Shown here: positions 1-14,450 of the stretch, piece by piece
How the letters are laid out: each line of letters begins with the position of its first letter
How positions within the stretch are numbered: position 1 is the first letter of the stretch
DNA from: Trogon surrucura
Lineage: Eukaryota > Chordata > Aves > Trogoniformes > Trogonidae
Reading direction: 5' to 3'
DNA: 64,000 bases
NCBI GenBank assembly: GCA_020746105.1
Contig: CM036629.1
Coordinates: 10,246,001 to 10,310,000 of the forward strand
Notes under the pieces: generated by a model
The model's input: the letters and a program-made list of their open reading frames with translations, nothing else
Database searches by the model: none
Told to the model about the DNA's origin: nothing
Program-made: the position numbers and the translations under genes

Positions 1-3000
1 ATTTCTCTTCCACCTTTTGAAACAATTTTATATCTCAGGAAATTTCCAGTGTGACTGTGTTGTTTGTTTGTTATATTTACTTTTGTAAACTCCTAAGGAC
101 TGGTGATGAGGTTCGTAGTGCTTGATATGCCTGAAGAAGATGTTACAAAAGTACTTTTTGCGGTTTCTGTACTCGTCTGATTTTCAATCTCACACTGCAG
201 TCTAATCAAAGTATTACAGCCTGGACTTGGTTACAGACTACAGTGTTGGATGGTGGTCTGTGGTTATTCTCTTTCCACTGATTAACTCCCCTGCACTGGG
301 TTTCTGAACAGGAGCCAAGCGTATCCATTCACTACTTCATACTTCCTTTTCCTGGGAAACATCTAAACATCAAGAGTTCAGATGGATATTTAGATAACGT
401 GAATGAGCTATTATATGTGTAACTCACCAGTGAGATTTTGCTTTCTGATCTAGAATAGAAAATTGTGTGATTGAGCTCAATGGTCTATTAGATGTTGAGC
501 TACTGTGGTGATAAGTGGGTGGCTGAAAGCTGTTAAGCTTCAACTTGTTAAGTATGAACTCCCGTGTCTTTTTTTTCCATTTTTCTTTTTTTATATGGTT
601 CAACATCACATAAAACTTTCGACATGTAGCTGGTATGGTTAAAATCTGATAAATTCTGCTGATAGAATTCAAGTAATTAACTCATGATATTGTTAATTCA
701 ATGAAGTTAACTCATGATACTGCTTATTTTTACTGCCTGGCATAAACCTGCAATCCAGATGATGCATATTCTCAAAGCTCTGAACAGTGTATTTATCGTC
801 TGCTGTTTTCTCGCTTATTTATTTGGTAGATAATGTCTTTTCATGAATTATGTTTTAGTTTTTATAAACAGCATTATTATGGAAAACTGCCGTTCTGACA
901 TGCAACAAATATTTCCAATAAGACATCTATAAATATCTTTTTGTGTTGATTCATTTACTAAATTGTTGGTGAATGCTGGGATTTCTATTTCAAGCTGAGG
1001 TTTGTAGCTTCTTAACCACTAGAAGGCACTCTGGTATAAAACTTCCTCTTTAGCAGCTTACAAAACCTGCATCTAAATAAGGACAAAACATAAACAAACA
1101 AACATGACTGGCTTTAAGCAATTTCCTTCTAAAGATAGCTATGTTCACTCTTATGTGAGATCATAACCTTCAAATTACTGTTTGTCCAGCTACACAGAAT
1201 TTAGGCTCAAATGCTCACGAACTGCAAGCATGTTTATGAATAGTAATAAGTGTGTTGATTTTTATTGCTGTTTCATCAGGCGGCACCTAGAAAACAGAAA
1301 CAGATTGAGTTGTCTCATATTCTGTGGTTTATGCACTAAATACAATGCTGACATTACTAACGTGCTAGCAGGTGGCATTTTTTACCCGCCAAACTCTGCT
1401 TTCAGTACTGAATCTCTGTTGACTACTGCAAGAGTGGTGTTACTCCACCACTGTGTGTTTGTGTGGAAGTACACACGTGCAGTCTTAAGATTCAGTTAAA
1501 ATAAACATAAAGTCTCAAAATGTGAATATGCTGCTATAGTAACACTAATCCGTTTTGTTCAAGTTAAAGCACTGTTGAAAGTAACTAATATAACGTTTTA
1601 TATTTTCTTCATATGTAGTTGACTAGTTTTCTATTTCTATACATTGCAGTGTTGTATACTGGGTTAAAACCCCCCAGACCTCTAGAATTCAATATTGGAT
1701 CACTCTGAGTCTCAACATTTTTGAAAGGTGTTCTGTGAAATTATTTACAGTCCATTTGGTACATGTCAATATTTACTGAAAAGATGTGCAGGACTATATA
1801 TCCTGATCAGAAGAGGCAGTCATACTGCATGAAATCACCTGACTAGTGAAATTCAGTATATGTCAGCATTAAACCGTATAATCACTATAGATAAATGTTG
1901 AATACCAAAACCTGAAACTTCAGAAATGTTGTTCTGCTCATTTTTGTATTATATGATTTTGTATAAGAATGTACTTATTCTCCCTTGTTTTAGCTAAAAA
2001 AGTTTACATTAATTTAAAGTTTACATTTTGGCAAAGACAATTCATAATTGAGAAAATAGAAGGAATTTACTAGATTATAGCGAAAAATCAGGAGACCTTG
2101 AATTTAGTCTATTTGTGATTCAGCTAATCCTGACTTTTTTCTTTTTCCTCTTACCTGATGTTTTATGAAGATGATCTTTTTTTTCTTTTTTTTCCCCTTC
2201 CTGAGTCTCACTAAAACAAGATATATCTTGTGTATTAAAGTCTGAAAGAAACATCCCAAACTCTGTCTGGGAGTACTGAGGGAAAAATGTATTCCAAGGC
2301 ACTTGCTGCTTATTCTTACGTTATTTATTCTTACTACTTCTAATAAGCATCTGAATCCTGATTAGTTATTGAGGCTGGAACATCAATCCCTCTGAGGTTC
2401 TCCATCACTAGTACCCCATCCAGAGGCAAGCCTAACTGCTGTCAATTTCAATAAAATAATTTTGTGTATTAAGAGTCCTTAAAAAAAAAATCTTAATCCT
2501 ATGCAAATTTTTTTTACTTCATGCAGTTTAGTTTAAGAGGAAGTTAATATATCTCTTCTTTGGAAGAATATGTGATATTTCATTGCTTTTAGACATAGAT
2601 TTTTTTTTTTTTTCCTAGCTGTAGAAAAACAGATTGTAGAAAAACAGTGAAGACAGACCATAAGGCATTCTTTCTATAACTGAATCTAGAAAGGCAGATC
2701 TCTCTGTCTGGACATCTATTAATTATATATAATATTAGTGTATATAATTGGGTTTCAAATATCTGCAACCAATTCTGATGCTGTCACTTCCATTTAATGC
2801 CTAGTGAATGCTTACTGAGATGGGATAAAGTTGAAATCAGCACTTTTGCATGACTCTTTAGAGTGTACTGACATTAAAAATTAAAACCTCAGAGGATAGG
2901 CTTTTTTTCAAAAATCTGAAAAGCGAAGTATAGTTGGCATAAAATCCAAGGAATAAGATAGTATAGTATATGACAATAAATAAAAATAAACCCACTTTAT

Positions 3001-3331
3001 GCCACCATGAAGAATAAAGACTACTGATTGTGCCAGACTTCATGGTGACTAAGGGCAAGCACGTCTATAGTGACCGTGTTCGGACAATGCAAGAATCCTA
3101 TGCTTTTTAAACTACACTTACGTGTTGCTTTCCTAAGAAAGAAGGAATCTATCTAACTCATGTCTGTTGACTACGTGTGAAATAGCTGTGGGTACTGTGA
3201 GCCCTGTTTCATTTTCTTATGAAGTGGCTCTTATTTCTTAACTTACTGTTTTAGTTTTAAAAGCTGTCTATGCAGCAGGATAACCATGTTCTCTTCCTCT
3301 TTGTCTGTACTTTTTTTTTTTTCCTGCTAAG

Positions 3332-3570
3332 AGGTCAAGCCTTGCAGAAGAAAAAAATGTCATGTGGAACATTCCATTGAGCTGTACACCAAACTGAACT
3401 CCCTCGTACAGTTAATCTGTTATACTGATGGACAGACATGTAGAAGATGCCCATCGTCTCTTGTGCTTCTTGGCAGAGAGAATGAATCGTATTACTGGGA
3501 TAATGGACCATTTAATGACTTGTGTGTTGATTTATCAGATCACGCTGGAGAGGCCAATTTAAAAATATAA
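3332..3570 (+). other. Exon-like open stretch, unrecognised
   Basis: A T-rich tract ends just before 3326 and is followed by possible splice acceptors (AG at 3330-3331, and CAG ending at 3347). An open frame then runs to TAA at 3568-3570, encoding a product of about 70-78 residues that includes CYTDGQTCRRC. The interval and its downstream flank have more CpG than the surroundings, and AATAAA occurs at 3947-3952. That layout could be a terminal exon with a short 3' UTR, a retrogene scrap or a conserved non-coding element. I do not recognise the peptide, and the length is within reach of chance. It is a candidate only. Confidence 0.15.
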
Positions 3571-6500
3571 AGCCGTAATTCACAGTGTTGCTGCATACGG
3601 CCTGTTGAGACTGCTTGGCTGCGTTAGTGCCGATTGCTGTGTTAACCAAATTGTTGTTACACTGTCTGCGAACAGTGAAGTCTTTGCATGCAACACCTCT
3701 TCGTTCTGTTGTGCTGTTTATTCAGAATAAGAATTATGTTTTTCAGATTTAAAAATAATTTAACCTAATTAAGTCAGCATTTCTATCTTTCATAGTGGCA
3801 GAGTTTCATCCAAAGCTGAAGAAATGAGTTAACAGCTGGCACAGGGATAGACTGTCCAACATAATCGCTGGTAAACTGGCATTATATTGAGTTGATTCCT
3901 CAGTGCAAGACCGGTAATGTTTTGTGCCCTGGCTTGTACTTTAAGAAATAAAGACACTTTAGCTAGTAAAAATGATAGCAATGTCAAATATAAGTAAGAA
4001 ATGAGTGCAGGAAATTCTTCACTAAGATAAGGTTTTTAATAATTTTTCTCCTTAGAGGTATGTATTTTATTTCTTCATTTAAAAAATAGTTTTCAACTGA
4101 TTTTGTGGCAAAAGCTGAGAGAAATGTGTTAGTGGCTGTTGCTTATTGCTGTCTTTGCACCATTCTTTGAGTTTATATATACTTTATATACTGTAGAGAC
4201 AGACCTAACATTTCATACTGTCATTCTGAATTTGGTAGTACTGCTACTCCTGCACTGTGTAATCTCATGCTTTTTTTAATAACTAATGGTTTATTTGTTT
4301 TCTTTGTACTACTTCATTGATTATTTTTTCTTATCTGGTTCTTCAACCAAGACTTCTGGTTAGAGGATGGGCATGGCTAAACTGCTAACTCAACAACCTT
4401 TATTTATGTATTATGTAGCTGTAAATTAAATTTAATGGACTCTAGCAATAGTTTCTCCAAGTACAAGCTGAAAAATAGTTCAGCAAAATTAACAAGTGAT
4501 AGTGATTCACAGTAAGCTAATAAAGTCTCTATTTTCATGAAGTTACTGCTTCATAAACATCTGTGGATGTTCACATGACTCCCATTTTTCACTCATCGCC
4601 AACATTTCCTGGATTTTCAGAAAGTAATCCAAGGTGTGTTTGTTCAAAGTGAATCTCAGGTGTTTTTTTGTTATCTTTGTCAATGTTTCAGTTCAGTGTG
4701 TTCAGTTATTTCCAGCAGATTGACATTGTTTGAAAAGTCCATGCTATGAAATTTCACTTAGCTTCTGCTGACTGATTTTGTGGGGTTTGAGGATTTTTTT
4801 TCCTGGGCAGGTGTGTGTGCTAAACTTCTGCTATTTACCAGAGCAGATGAGTTCTTTGAACTATCAGAACCGCAGTGACGTGCTCTTTGTGCACAAAGGA
4901 AAGGAATTTTGTGGACATTTTGGACAGAACAGACTAGACTAGAGTGTATACATGGGAGACTTCCTTTGGCTATACATGAAAGGAAAAACAAAAAAAAGGA
5001 GAAACAGCTGTCAGTGAATTATATGGAAGGAAAAAATATTGTAAATTAGTAGTACAGTACTGGCTTTTAGTTACAAAGGTCTCAGAATTATGACTGTAAT
5101 GGAAGCTTAAATTGAAGTAATGAATAACAGTGATGAGTAACATTTTCGAAAGAAGAATAGAAATCGTTAGTAATTTTTCCTAAAATTCAGGAAGCTCCTG
5201 GGCTTTCAGTTAAATATGCAAAAGAAAATATATGTAACGGTACTTGAAATTACTATTTACTGCAGAGCATATGCAAATTATAGTGTGTTTTATGTTTAAC
5301 TCATAAAAGCTGTGAACATGTAATGAGAAGGGCAGAAGGTTCCTTATCCTCAAAATGCTTGCTCTTTTCAACTGATCCTGATGCAAAGAACATAAGGATG
5401 AGAGTATGGATGGACTCAGCTCTAGTGCCTGCATGCACAGTAATGCACAGGCATGAGCATATGCATGGTTTTGTGTTTCTTGCTCACTGTAAGTAGTGTA
5501 CAAAGAACATAATCCATCAGATATGGTTCCTGATTACTGTTCAGTCTGTCTGGCAAAATGACACTGCACTAGATTTCCTCTCTGAGGTCAGATTAAAGTC
5601 ATTAATAACAAACACGACCTGATTGCAGAGGATTTGTAGCAAGCAGCTTTGAAATCAAATGGCATCAAGGATGCTGTCTGTGACAAACTGTAAATGTGCA
5701 GTGACTCCTAACATGCAGCTCAGAAAAAAAATACTAAAATCCTAAAGTGGGCAAACTCCCCCGTAGTTAAGAGGTAATGCACAAATATACTGTTCTTTGA
5801 ATGAAAGGCTTGCTATATTACAAAGATTTTCATATACAGTGTTTTATGAGGGTTCAGGAATAAACCATCTCATTTTAATCTTAATTGTAGGACTGCCAGC
5901 CTTTATACTAATACAATATTCAAGTGTTCTTAAAAGAAGTGCTCAATAATCCAAGGAGAATAGCTCCTGTCTGAGCAGTGCTGATGTTGATATGTTAGCA
6001 TTCTAAGGAATATTCAGAGTGTCATAATCTATAAAACTCAAACTTTCAAATCTATAAGCGATAAATATTGTGTAGTTGCCTCTTTTTACATTCTATAAAT
6101 ACACCCAATTCTGTAGCAGCTTAGACATTTTGAGGATTAAATAGTTATGGAGAATCACTGGTATGGGCTAAAATGTTTTTGGAAACAGCCGTTTGAAATA
6201 AATGTGGTACATGGTTTATCAGAAAGAATGTGAAAACAGATTTTGATTTGAATGGAGTTATGCAAGATGGCTATCAGTTCGAGGCATATTTTAGTGTTAT
6301 ACTTCAGAACTTACTGTTTTGGAGGAACTAGAGGAAATTTACTATTTCAAACTGAATTCAAAGTACTCCTTTAAACTTACTCTATGCACATTGCTTTCAT
6401 AAATTAAGCTTAAACTTCTGAAATACCTATGAAGATGCTTGTTATAATGGCTATAAATGCAAGGAAATCATCCTGTCATTTAATTGAACCTTGTTCTGTC

Positions 6501-9500
6501 CTGTGTTTGTCTTTAGTGAGTACTTTTTCAGGCCCCCAAGATGTATTGATTCTGTGAATGTTGGGACATATGCTGTACATGGCTACTGTGGTATTTTGGT
6601 GTTTTGTTTTCGTTTTTTTTCCCATCCCCTCTTACCTCAGTTCATCTCAGAATGATAAAGCACACTTCACTAAATCAGCATGATTATTTGGAAAAAAGCA
6701 TGTTCAAAAAGGCATTAGCTTGGTAACTCGAGTGGACAATTTGGGATAATTCAGTGGGATAGTGATGTAGAACTATTTATTTGTGTTGAATTTTAGCAAC
6801 AGATGCCATCATACTACTACAGTTTTATTTCTCCTGGTCTTGTTTTTCTGTGGCATATCCAATATGTAGAGCTACTAAAGCCAATGGGACTTGTGCATAT
6901 GGATTAAATAGTCATTATTTAAGTGACATACCATGTGTCAGATAATTTTTCTTTATTAATGTTATGGATTTGGAAGGGAGCCTTCACAAAAAAAGCCCAA
7001 AATAACCTTCCCAAAACAACGCACCAGAAAATCCTCTCAAAATGTTATTTCTTTGCAGACACCATATTTAGCTTGCTGAACGCTAAGGCATCAATGACAC
7101 AAATTTCTGATTAGAAGTCCTTACATGAATTCAGCCTGCATGTGACACACGGGTGATGAAAGAATATTGGGTCATACATAAGGCCAGAGCTTGGTCCGTT
7201 GTGAATTAGATGGAAGCCAATTGTCAATGATTGTAGAAAGTAGCCTGGTTATGGATCATTGAACTGACTCTAATTAATTTGGGAGACTGACAGGTTCTGA
7301 ACAAAAAAGCTGCCTTACTCAGCTGGCAGCAGAAAGTAAAATGCAATTCTGGTGCTGACTTTTGGAAGTTTAAAAGACAACTTTGGGCATATAAGCAGTA
7401 CCTATTATTTTTGTTCATCTACGTTGTCTTTGGTCCACATGAATTTCAAATCATTCTAAATTTCAAACTATTTCTTGCAATAAAAGCTGTACAGTTTTAG
7501 CTAGGAAGATGTGAAATGGGTTACTCTACCCTTGACTCAGTTCCAAGCAGGAAGGACCAATATTAAATGAAATGCTTTAAGTCAAATGAAAAAATATCCC
7601 AAATGTACTTTGCTGTTTATAAGTTAGTGGCTATGTAGAAAATAGAACTGGGAAGTGGGTTTGTCCACGTGATCTGGGGCAGCTGTGGGATGCTCTCCAA
7701 CTCTGTGTCTGACCATAAAGATAGTCAGGACTTCTTGAGTATTTGTGGAAATTGCTGTGAGTAATACTGGTTTGTTGACATCAGTAGACTGCAAGTTCCC
7801 TTATGAGTTAGTGAAATCTATTATGCTTGAGGCAAAAGTCACATACAAGATTTAGAAAAACTTTAGTAACTACATGCTGTTTCTACAAAATGGCAAACAC
7901 CACATTGATTTTTAAATGTGTTCGAAAGTCTGATGCTTAGTATACCTAGTATCATCTTCCATTTTTAAGTATTTTGTAAGTTAGGAGTAGTAATTTCCTT
8001 TAGGCAATTGCTTATTTTCTTATGCAGCCAGTTGATATGAAGTTTGAGGGGCTTTCGTTTTCTGAATCATAAAAAAATTGATAATTCAGTTCCTTCCATT
8101 TTTACCTCCACCTGCAGAAGCATTGTGTCCTGTGGTCTCTATGCATTGTTCTTCCTCAGTCCTCTAAATTACAAGTCCAAAGTGATAGCATTTTGCAATG
8201 AAAATGAAGCATTTTCGGTGCTGTTACTTAAAGCAAATTGTGACAAAATTGGCAGCTGCAGCGAAAGAAAAGTGGGAATCAGAAACTTCGTAGGAGTATT
8301 AAACCTTCTAAATGACATACCTGTAAATTCTGTAAGAAAAAAGATTCCCTGAAAGGGTGGGGAAAAAATGTAAAGGACTTCTGTGATATTCCTGTGGGTT
8401 AGATACCTGTTAACTGGTTTACTATGGGCAGTTGATAAAGTGCTAATCAGCAGTAGATACCAGACTAGAGGTATAATTCTGATTCAGCAGAACTCTAAAC
8501 CTGGAAATCTTAAAAAAAAAAAAGGGCATTACAAAGTTCTAGCATATGCTGCCTGTGATGGTTGTAAGAGAGAACTTCTGCTTGCTGTGACATTTCAGGA
8601 GCAATTGCTTTGATTTGGATGCTACCTGACTGTCTCTGTGCAGGCTTGTGCTGGAAAGGAACGATGCATGCCACCAAATGATACTTATGTGGGTGAGACC
8701 TGAAAGCAAATTAACAACTCTTGAAGTGGTGATGAATAAAATCACGATGTTCATGTACTTGGCCTTGTGAACAAGTAAGATCTAAAGTACTGTTTGAAAC
8801 ACATAACAAAATATTGCTTATATGCATTATTTGAAGTACTTTTTTAAAAAAATATTTCAAATATTCAAAAAACAGAACAGATAAAAAAAATCCACAGCAT
8901 AAACTTTTTTTTTTTTATGGCAAATAACACTATTCAGTTTACCATTCTTAAACAAACAAAGCTTTCTTAATTGTTCATCTGCCTCCTAAAGACTTAGTTG
9001 ATGGGTGTATGGGAATACAACTTCGATGTCATTCAATTCTTTAAATGGCTGTTCCTTGAAAACATCCAACATAAGGTAGCTGAAGCTGAAGATAATAGCT
9101 GTTTTAACCTTTCCAGATGTCAAAGGATTTTTAGATATTCTGAAACATTAATGTCACCACTGGATAAATGGGCTAGGTGTTCCTTTTTTTGTTAAGGAAA
9201 AAGAACACAGTAATGGACAGACAGTGGAAAATGTGCTTAATCCCCATTTCTGGACGTTTAATTGCTATTGTTGCCTCAGCACAAATAGTGGTACTAAATT
9301 AAATGCATGCGGAAATACCATGCTATTCAGCAGTCTACTGTGACATGGTAATTGAGCTATATTTTTGGTAAATGTGAATTAGTGATGGTTGTATGCTTCA
9401 TTTTATACTGGTAAGCAAATAACTTCCTTTTTTTATAATTGGTCTGCTTCTGCCCTTGAAAATATTTGAGCCTTAAGGACTGAAAACAAACGACAGAAAG

Positions 9501-9539
9501 AGGAATGAATACCCAGGGAGCTGAGGGTAATTTAGCAAT

Positions 9540-9740
9540 CTGATATGAAAATTTAATGAGCTTTCTTTTGACACTGTAATTTGTTTTAGCAAATTTTTCT
9601 AGTGTACAAGGCCAGAAGCCATATGTAAATGAGCTTTTCTTGTGACTTGTGCTTGCCAGACTGCTGCAGCCACAGGGAGCGTTGGGGTGATGGAATGTTA
9701 TTGCACATAATGGGGTTAATGAAGATTACAAGTTACTTCC
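9540..9740. other. Candidate conserved non-coding element
   Basis: This stretch is free of simple sequence. It has a mixed, information-rich texture with TAAT-type cores, a CTGCAG-rich centre and ATGTAAATGAG, a close match to an octamer/POU site. No open frame explains it. The call is by texture only; no alignment was possible. Confidence 0.15.
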
Positions 9741-12700
9741 TTCAGGGAAGTGTACTCTGTTCATTTTTTTTTGTTTTGTTTTAAGCAAGCTTATACCAAA
9801 AGTCAGAAGTTCAAGCCTGTGTTTAAAAATACTGTGACATCTAAGTGGGGTTTGAGGCAACATATCACAAATTGCAGGTGGCTAATTAGCTATTGTGATC
9901 ATTTCTGATTGGTTGTTCTTTGTGTGTGTAGTTTTCACTTCAGAACTAACACTTTATGAGCAGGCCTGCAGTTTTCCTAATTATTTCTTGTAACTCACAA
10001 CTAATCAAAATGATTGAAGAAACTATTGGGCTTGTCCCTAAGGCTATGCATGCCTTTACAATACAATGTTTAGAAAAGACAATACCACAAATCTGTGAGC
10101 TGTTATTTACCTATGTGGGAAAAATTGTGAAAATACTGTGACTTAAGTCTTTAGATTAATGAGTAGCTGTAGAAAAACCTGTATGCTTATTTATTCAGGA
10201 AAGGAATAAACAGACTTTGAGAAAAACCTGTCTAAATCTAAGTTGCCGGGAGATAGTAAACTTCAGGTACTTTCTAAGAGCAGTGTCTTAAAAAGCAAAG
10301 TTGTTACCTCATGAAAATTAAATATTCTAGATACCTCTCTGTCATGTAATGAAGTTAGATTTTTAAGAAGAACCAAAGCCGGAAATCCTCAGTGCGTTAT
10401 AGAAATTCTAAAAGAAAAATAGGAGGCAGGTTTTTTTTTTGTCATTCTGGGAGAACTGTGCTCTGGATTTGCAGTTATCCAAATGCTCGAGTCCAGGTTG
10501 TTTTTTATTTAATGTATCAGGGAAGGAGAAGAGTTGCTTGTTCATTTTGCAGAAAATGTATCCCAGTCTGTTGTCATCAAGTCCTATGCTACACTGGCTT
10601 CACAGATATGCTATGAAGAACTGTTCCTGTTTTCTTTTTCACTTGATTTAAATCACTTGTTTCTTAAATTATCCTTAGTCCTACCTTTTCTTGTTTTAGT
10701 TATTTGTTAGGTAAAGGGAGTTTTTTAATAACTCATATTTTAGTCCCTATATTAGGAGATTTAAAAGAAGATATGTGTTCTGTTGTGAGTTTTTCAGTGT
10801 TTATAACTCGGAGCATTCTATGATTCAGTTATTTTTTCCTCACAAATCAGTTTTGAGTCACGTTTCATAAGTGATAAAAAGTCCTTGATAAAAATATTCA
10901 TTATAAAAAAAATCTTGTATGTATATGTAAATTTGTAACTTTTGGCAGGGTAGTTTAAGATTTCTTATTTTTCATGCAGCTGCAACCAAGATGAGGAGAG
11001 AGTTTCAGTGCAGTGATTTCCACAAGTCAGTGCCTATTTTAACCCATTTTTAGAAGCCTGGCTAATCAGTGGCTTGAACAGCTTCTGATAAAGTAGATGA
11101 TGTACTGCCATTTAAAAAATGTTTTCATAAAGTCTATGTAATATATAAATATTGAAACAGGTGTTCTACTTCTCATGATCACTTAGGGCTATTTTCTGAG
11201 CAAAGTAACTATTCTAAACTGCATATTTTGATTATAAATAATTCCACTGTTACTTTTTAGCATAACTCTTCAGCTCCAAAACGCTTTTGGAAAACTTTGC
11301 CCTGTATTTTCTGCTGGTGGGCTTTTTCTAGGAAGGCAGTAGCATTATATCACTGATGTCTTCTCAATAGTCCGTTTGAGTTGGTTAAAAAACTTAAAAT
11401 CTCTTAATGGTCTTCCTTTCCAATTAGGAAGATTACAGGAATTTACAAGATTAACATAGTTAATATAGATTATTCAAAACATTGCATTAAATGATTAAAA
11501 ATATCTGGAAAAGTTAAATCTGTAAGTATCTATATGAGTTACTGTTGACTTGTGTTTATGTAGGGCCATTTTTCCTAATGGGTTCTAAAAAGAATTTTGA
11601 AAACAAGCACAACTCTAGTTTTCAGTTTGGTGACAGGCAAAGAAATACTCCACCCAAATAAATCGGCTTATTGTAAACTCAGGATAAATTAATCACTGTT
11701 AATATTGCATTTCCTTTTGCAGGTGGTGATGATCAGGATTTTAATAACTTGCATGAAATTAGTTTCTTCTCAAATATTTTGGATTTTCTTTTTCTTAAGG
11801 AGAGCGTTGGAAATTTTTACTTAGACTTTAAAAGGTTTCAGTATTGCTTAGAAAAGAAGGTAGTAGAAAACGGTGCAGCATTCTACCTCAGTAATTGTGA
11901 TGCCCTAATTAGTTACGATAATCTTGAGATGCCTTTTCTGTTCTAAATCAATGCAGAGTTATGTGACGTGTCTCCTGCAAGTTCTTCTTTAGCCATTTAT
12001 TTCTCATGTATTTTGGGCTGATTTCTTTAAATGTCTTATTTCTAATTTATGTGCTGCTGTTCTATTTTAGCATATTTCAGTTAATAAACTGGGGCTAAAA
12101 CTCTTACTTTCCTGATCCCCTGCCCACTACCCATGGTGAGTGCTCTAAGCAACATGTTACAGTAATTTTCTATCCCTTTTACAGTCTGTCCAGTGAAGGT
12201 ATGGGGCAGTATTATGTGGGTCTGTTAGCATCACTGAAGAAGCTCTGGGGCTGCTTTACCATTTAAGCTGTACTGGGAACCACAACAGGGAAAAAAAGCT
12301 TTGCTGAAACCAACTTTTTGAGCAGGATTTTGTTTAAGCTGAGCCAGTTCCCTGATCTAGGTCACAGCAGAGCCCCACAGGTAATTATTAGCACAACTGA
12401 ATGAGTAGCAGATGAACACCCGAGGTGTGATTTTTCAGGAACTCCTTTACTGACATCTCTGCATGTCAAACTGAGCAGTAGAGAAGAGGGACTCTCTACC
12501 ATGTTTCTTGGGTTTTTATCTTTGCCTGAACCAAAGGTATTTGGTGTATTCAAGTTTCACAAATGCTTTCTGTGAATTAGAGAATGTGTGCTGAGTATGG
12601 GTTTTACTGGAAAAACAAGCAAACAGCTATGTCCAGTTTGAATGCAATTCAAACTTTTTTTTTTTTTGTAATTCGCTATAATTTGATGGCTATGCCATTG

Positions 12701-14169
12701 TCTTTGCAGAAATTGAATTGGATGAAGGGTATTATATGCTGAACATACACATAAAACTCATCTGCAACTGAATGATATTAAACATTTTGGGATTCTGTAT
12801 TTCCATGTGCAGGCACACAAATGGAAGTTTAAGCCCCCGCATTTGATATAGTTCATTTTCTTCACTGCAAAAAATGCAAATATTTTTGCTCTTGCATTAA
12901 GTAGGCTAACTCCTGTTCTTTTCTGTATTTTTATGCTGAGGATTAAATTTTCTGAAAATGTCTGATTCTCATTTTGAGAAGTAAGTGTATTTGAAGTTAG
13001 TTGTTAAAGTGATGATGTTTGTGACCACATCTGCTCCAGGTTAAGGAAGGAAGGTTAGAACAACATGTGGAATAGTTACCTTTAGGTTAACAAACTCACT
13101 TTTGTGGCTGGCAAGCACTGTAACAAAATGGGTTTATCTTTATTAAGCAACAATTCCAGCAGATGCTCCAAAGAGGAGGCTGCTTTTACCAACTGTGTAG
13201 GACAGCTTTGAGGCTTTAGTTCATTTGGGTCTTTTTTTATGCCTTGTGCGCTGCAGTATTTGAAAAGATGGTGCCTACAGGAACAAGGTTATTTTTTAAT
13301 GTTATTTATAGACATGTTTATTGAGTGGAAAAGATTGTACTGAAATGTCTACTTAAAGCAAATCAAACATGACTGCGTATGTGTGCCAATTGCTGCTTGT
13401 TTTTAATTTTCTTAAATTACTAATCTCATAGTTCTGTGCTCATGTAGGTTTTTTAGGGAAACAGACGACATATGTTGTAGCATTTAACAAGCTGAAGTAG
13501 AACCAGGATAGAGACAGAAGATGTTTAGTTTTCAATGAAGCAGTCCATAGAATGACTTACAGCGATAAAAAATAGACCGACGTGACATGCTTTGATGTCA
13601 GTAGCCTAAGAACTAAACTGGTTAACAATGCTCAAATGAAACAAAAGAATTATTTCACTTGACCTTTGTTGTTCAAGATAAAGAATACTTCTAATCAATC
13701 CCGACAAAGGCTAGCAGAACGGTTTACTTCTAAAACAAAGACATGTTATGAGGCACTCTTAGTGCATAATCTTGCAAGCTATGTCACAACAGAAAGGAGA
13801 AAGACTTCAAGTATGTAAATGATGACTTTCAGCTGTTGCCCGAGCTTTGTTTACTAGAAGAGGATACATTCCCCTCTGGATAAAGTCCTGAGCTGAAGTC
13901 TCAAATACAGTCAAGAGACAGAAGTAAGAGGTGAATAACCACTTAATTCAAAGAACAAAGTAAGTTACTTCAGAAATGCAAAGGTATTTTCCTTGTGCTC
14001 TTAAGTTATTGACAAGGAGCTCATTCTGTTGCTGTGGCCCTCTGTTGAGGTCTTGCTGGTAAAAGAAGTTTATCCAATCTACTTTGCAGTGGTTTTACCC
14101 TGTGCTTTACCGTAGTCCTTGGTTTGGTTACTTGAGGTAACCAAATTCACGATGTTACTATAACGTTAA

Positions 14170-14450
14170 CTGACCTTGACAGGTTATTGAAAAGAACTAA
14201 CAGGAACCTTGGGGAGTTCAACAAAGGGAAGTGCAAAGTCCTGCACATGGGGAAGAATAATGCCATTTATTGGTATAGCCTGGGGGTGGATTAGCTGGAA
14301 GACAGTTTTGACAAAAAGCACCTGGTGGACAAGAACTTGAGCCTGAGCCAGCAATGCATGCTTGCAGCAAAAAAGGCCAACGGCAACCTGGGCTGCCTTT
14401 GCAAGAATGTTGTCAGCAGGTTGAGGGAGATGATAATTGGGATAGCTGAG
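14170..14450 (+). mobile_element. CR1 LINE fragment (old, internal ORF2 piece)
   Basis: This matches the part of CR1 ORF2 just downstream of the reverse-transcriptase catalytic motif. It corresponds base for base, with divergence, to the copy at about 50320-50590. Shared phrases include the stretch encoding the FNKGKC / LHxGKNN region (aagggaagtgcaaagtcctg at about 14224) and the 'atgagccagcaatg'-like segment at about 14345. Both ends are missing: no 5' part, no 3' UTR and no ATTCTGTG tail. The reading frame is disrupted, so it is a dead internal fragment. It is clearly more diverged than the copy at 49956, so it is the older insertion. The exact ends are uncertain by about 20 bp. Confidence 0.85.

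Larger units (their letters stand above)
1..14165. other. Single-copy AT-rich DNA, no recognised gene
   Basis: I see no gene, RNA gene or young repeat here. Open frames are short (the longest is about 105 codons at 1182-1499) and show no domain, signal peptide or family resemblance. Short T and A runs are scattered throughout. Two sub-regions stand out: an exon-like open frame near 3332-3570, and a stretch at about 9540-9740 with relatively complex, motif-rich sequence. The composition fits a gene desert or a large intron. A cross-species alignment would be needed to find conserved elements in it. Confidence 0.6.

Noticed and set aside
12110-12370. Locally richer stretch that looked like an old LTR or SINE
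   Set aside because: I could find no termini, target duplication or family phrase. Left as single copy.
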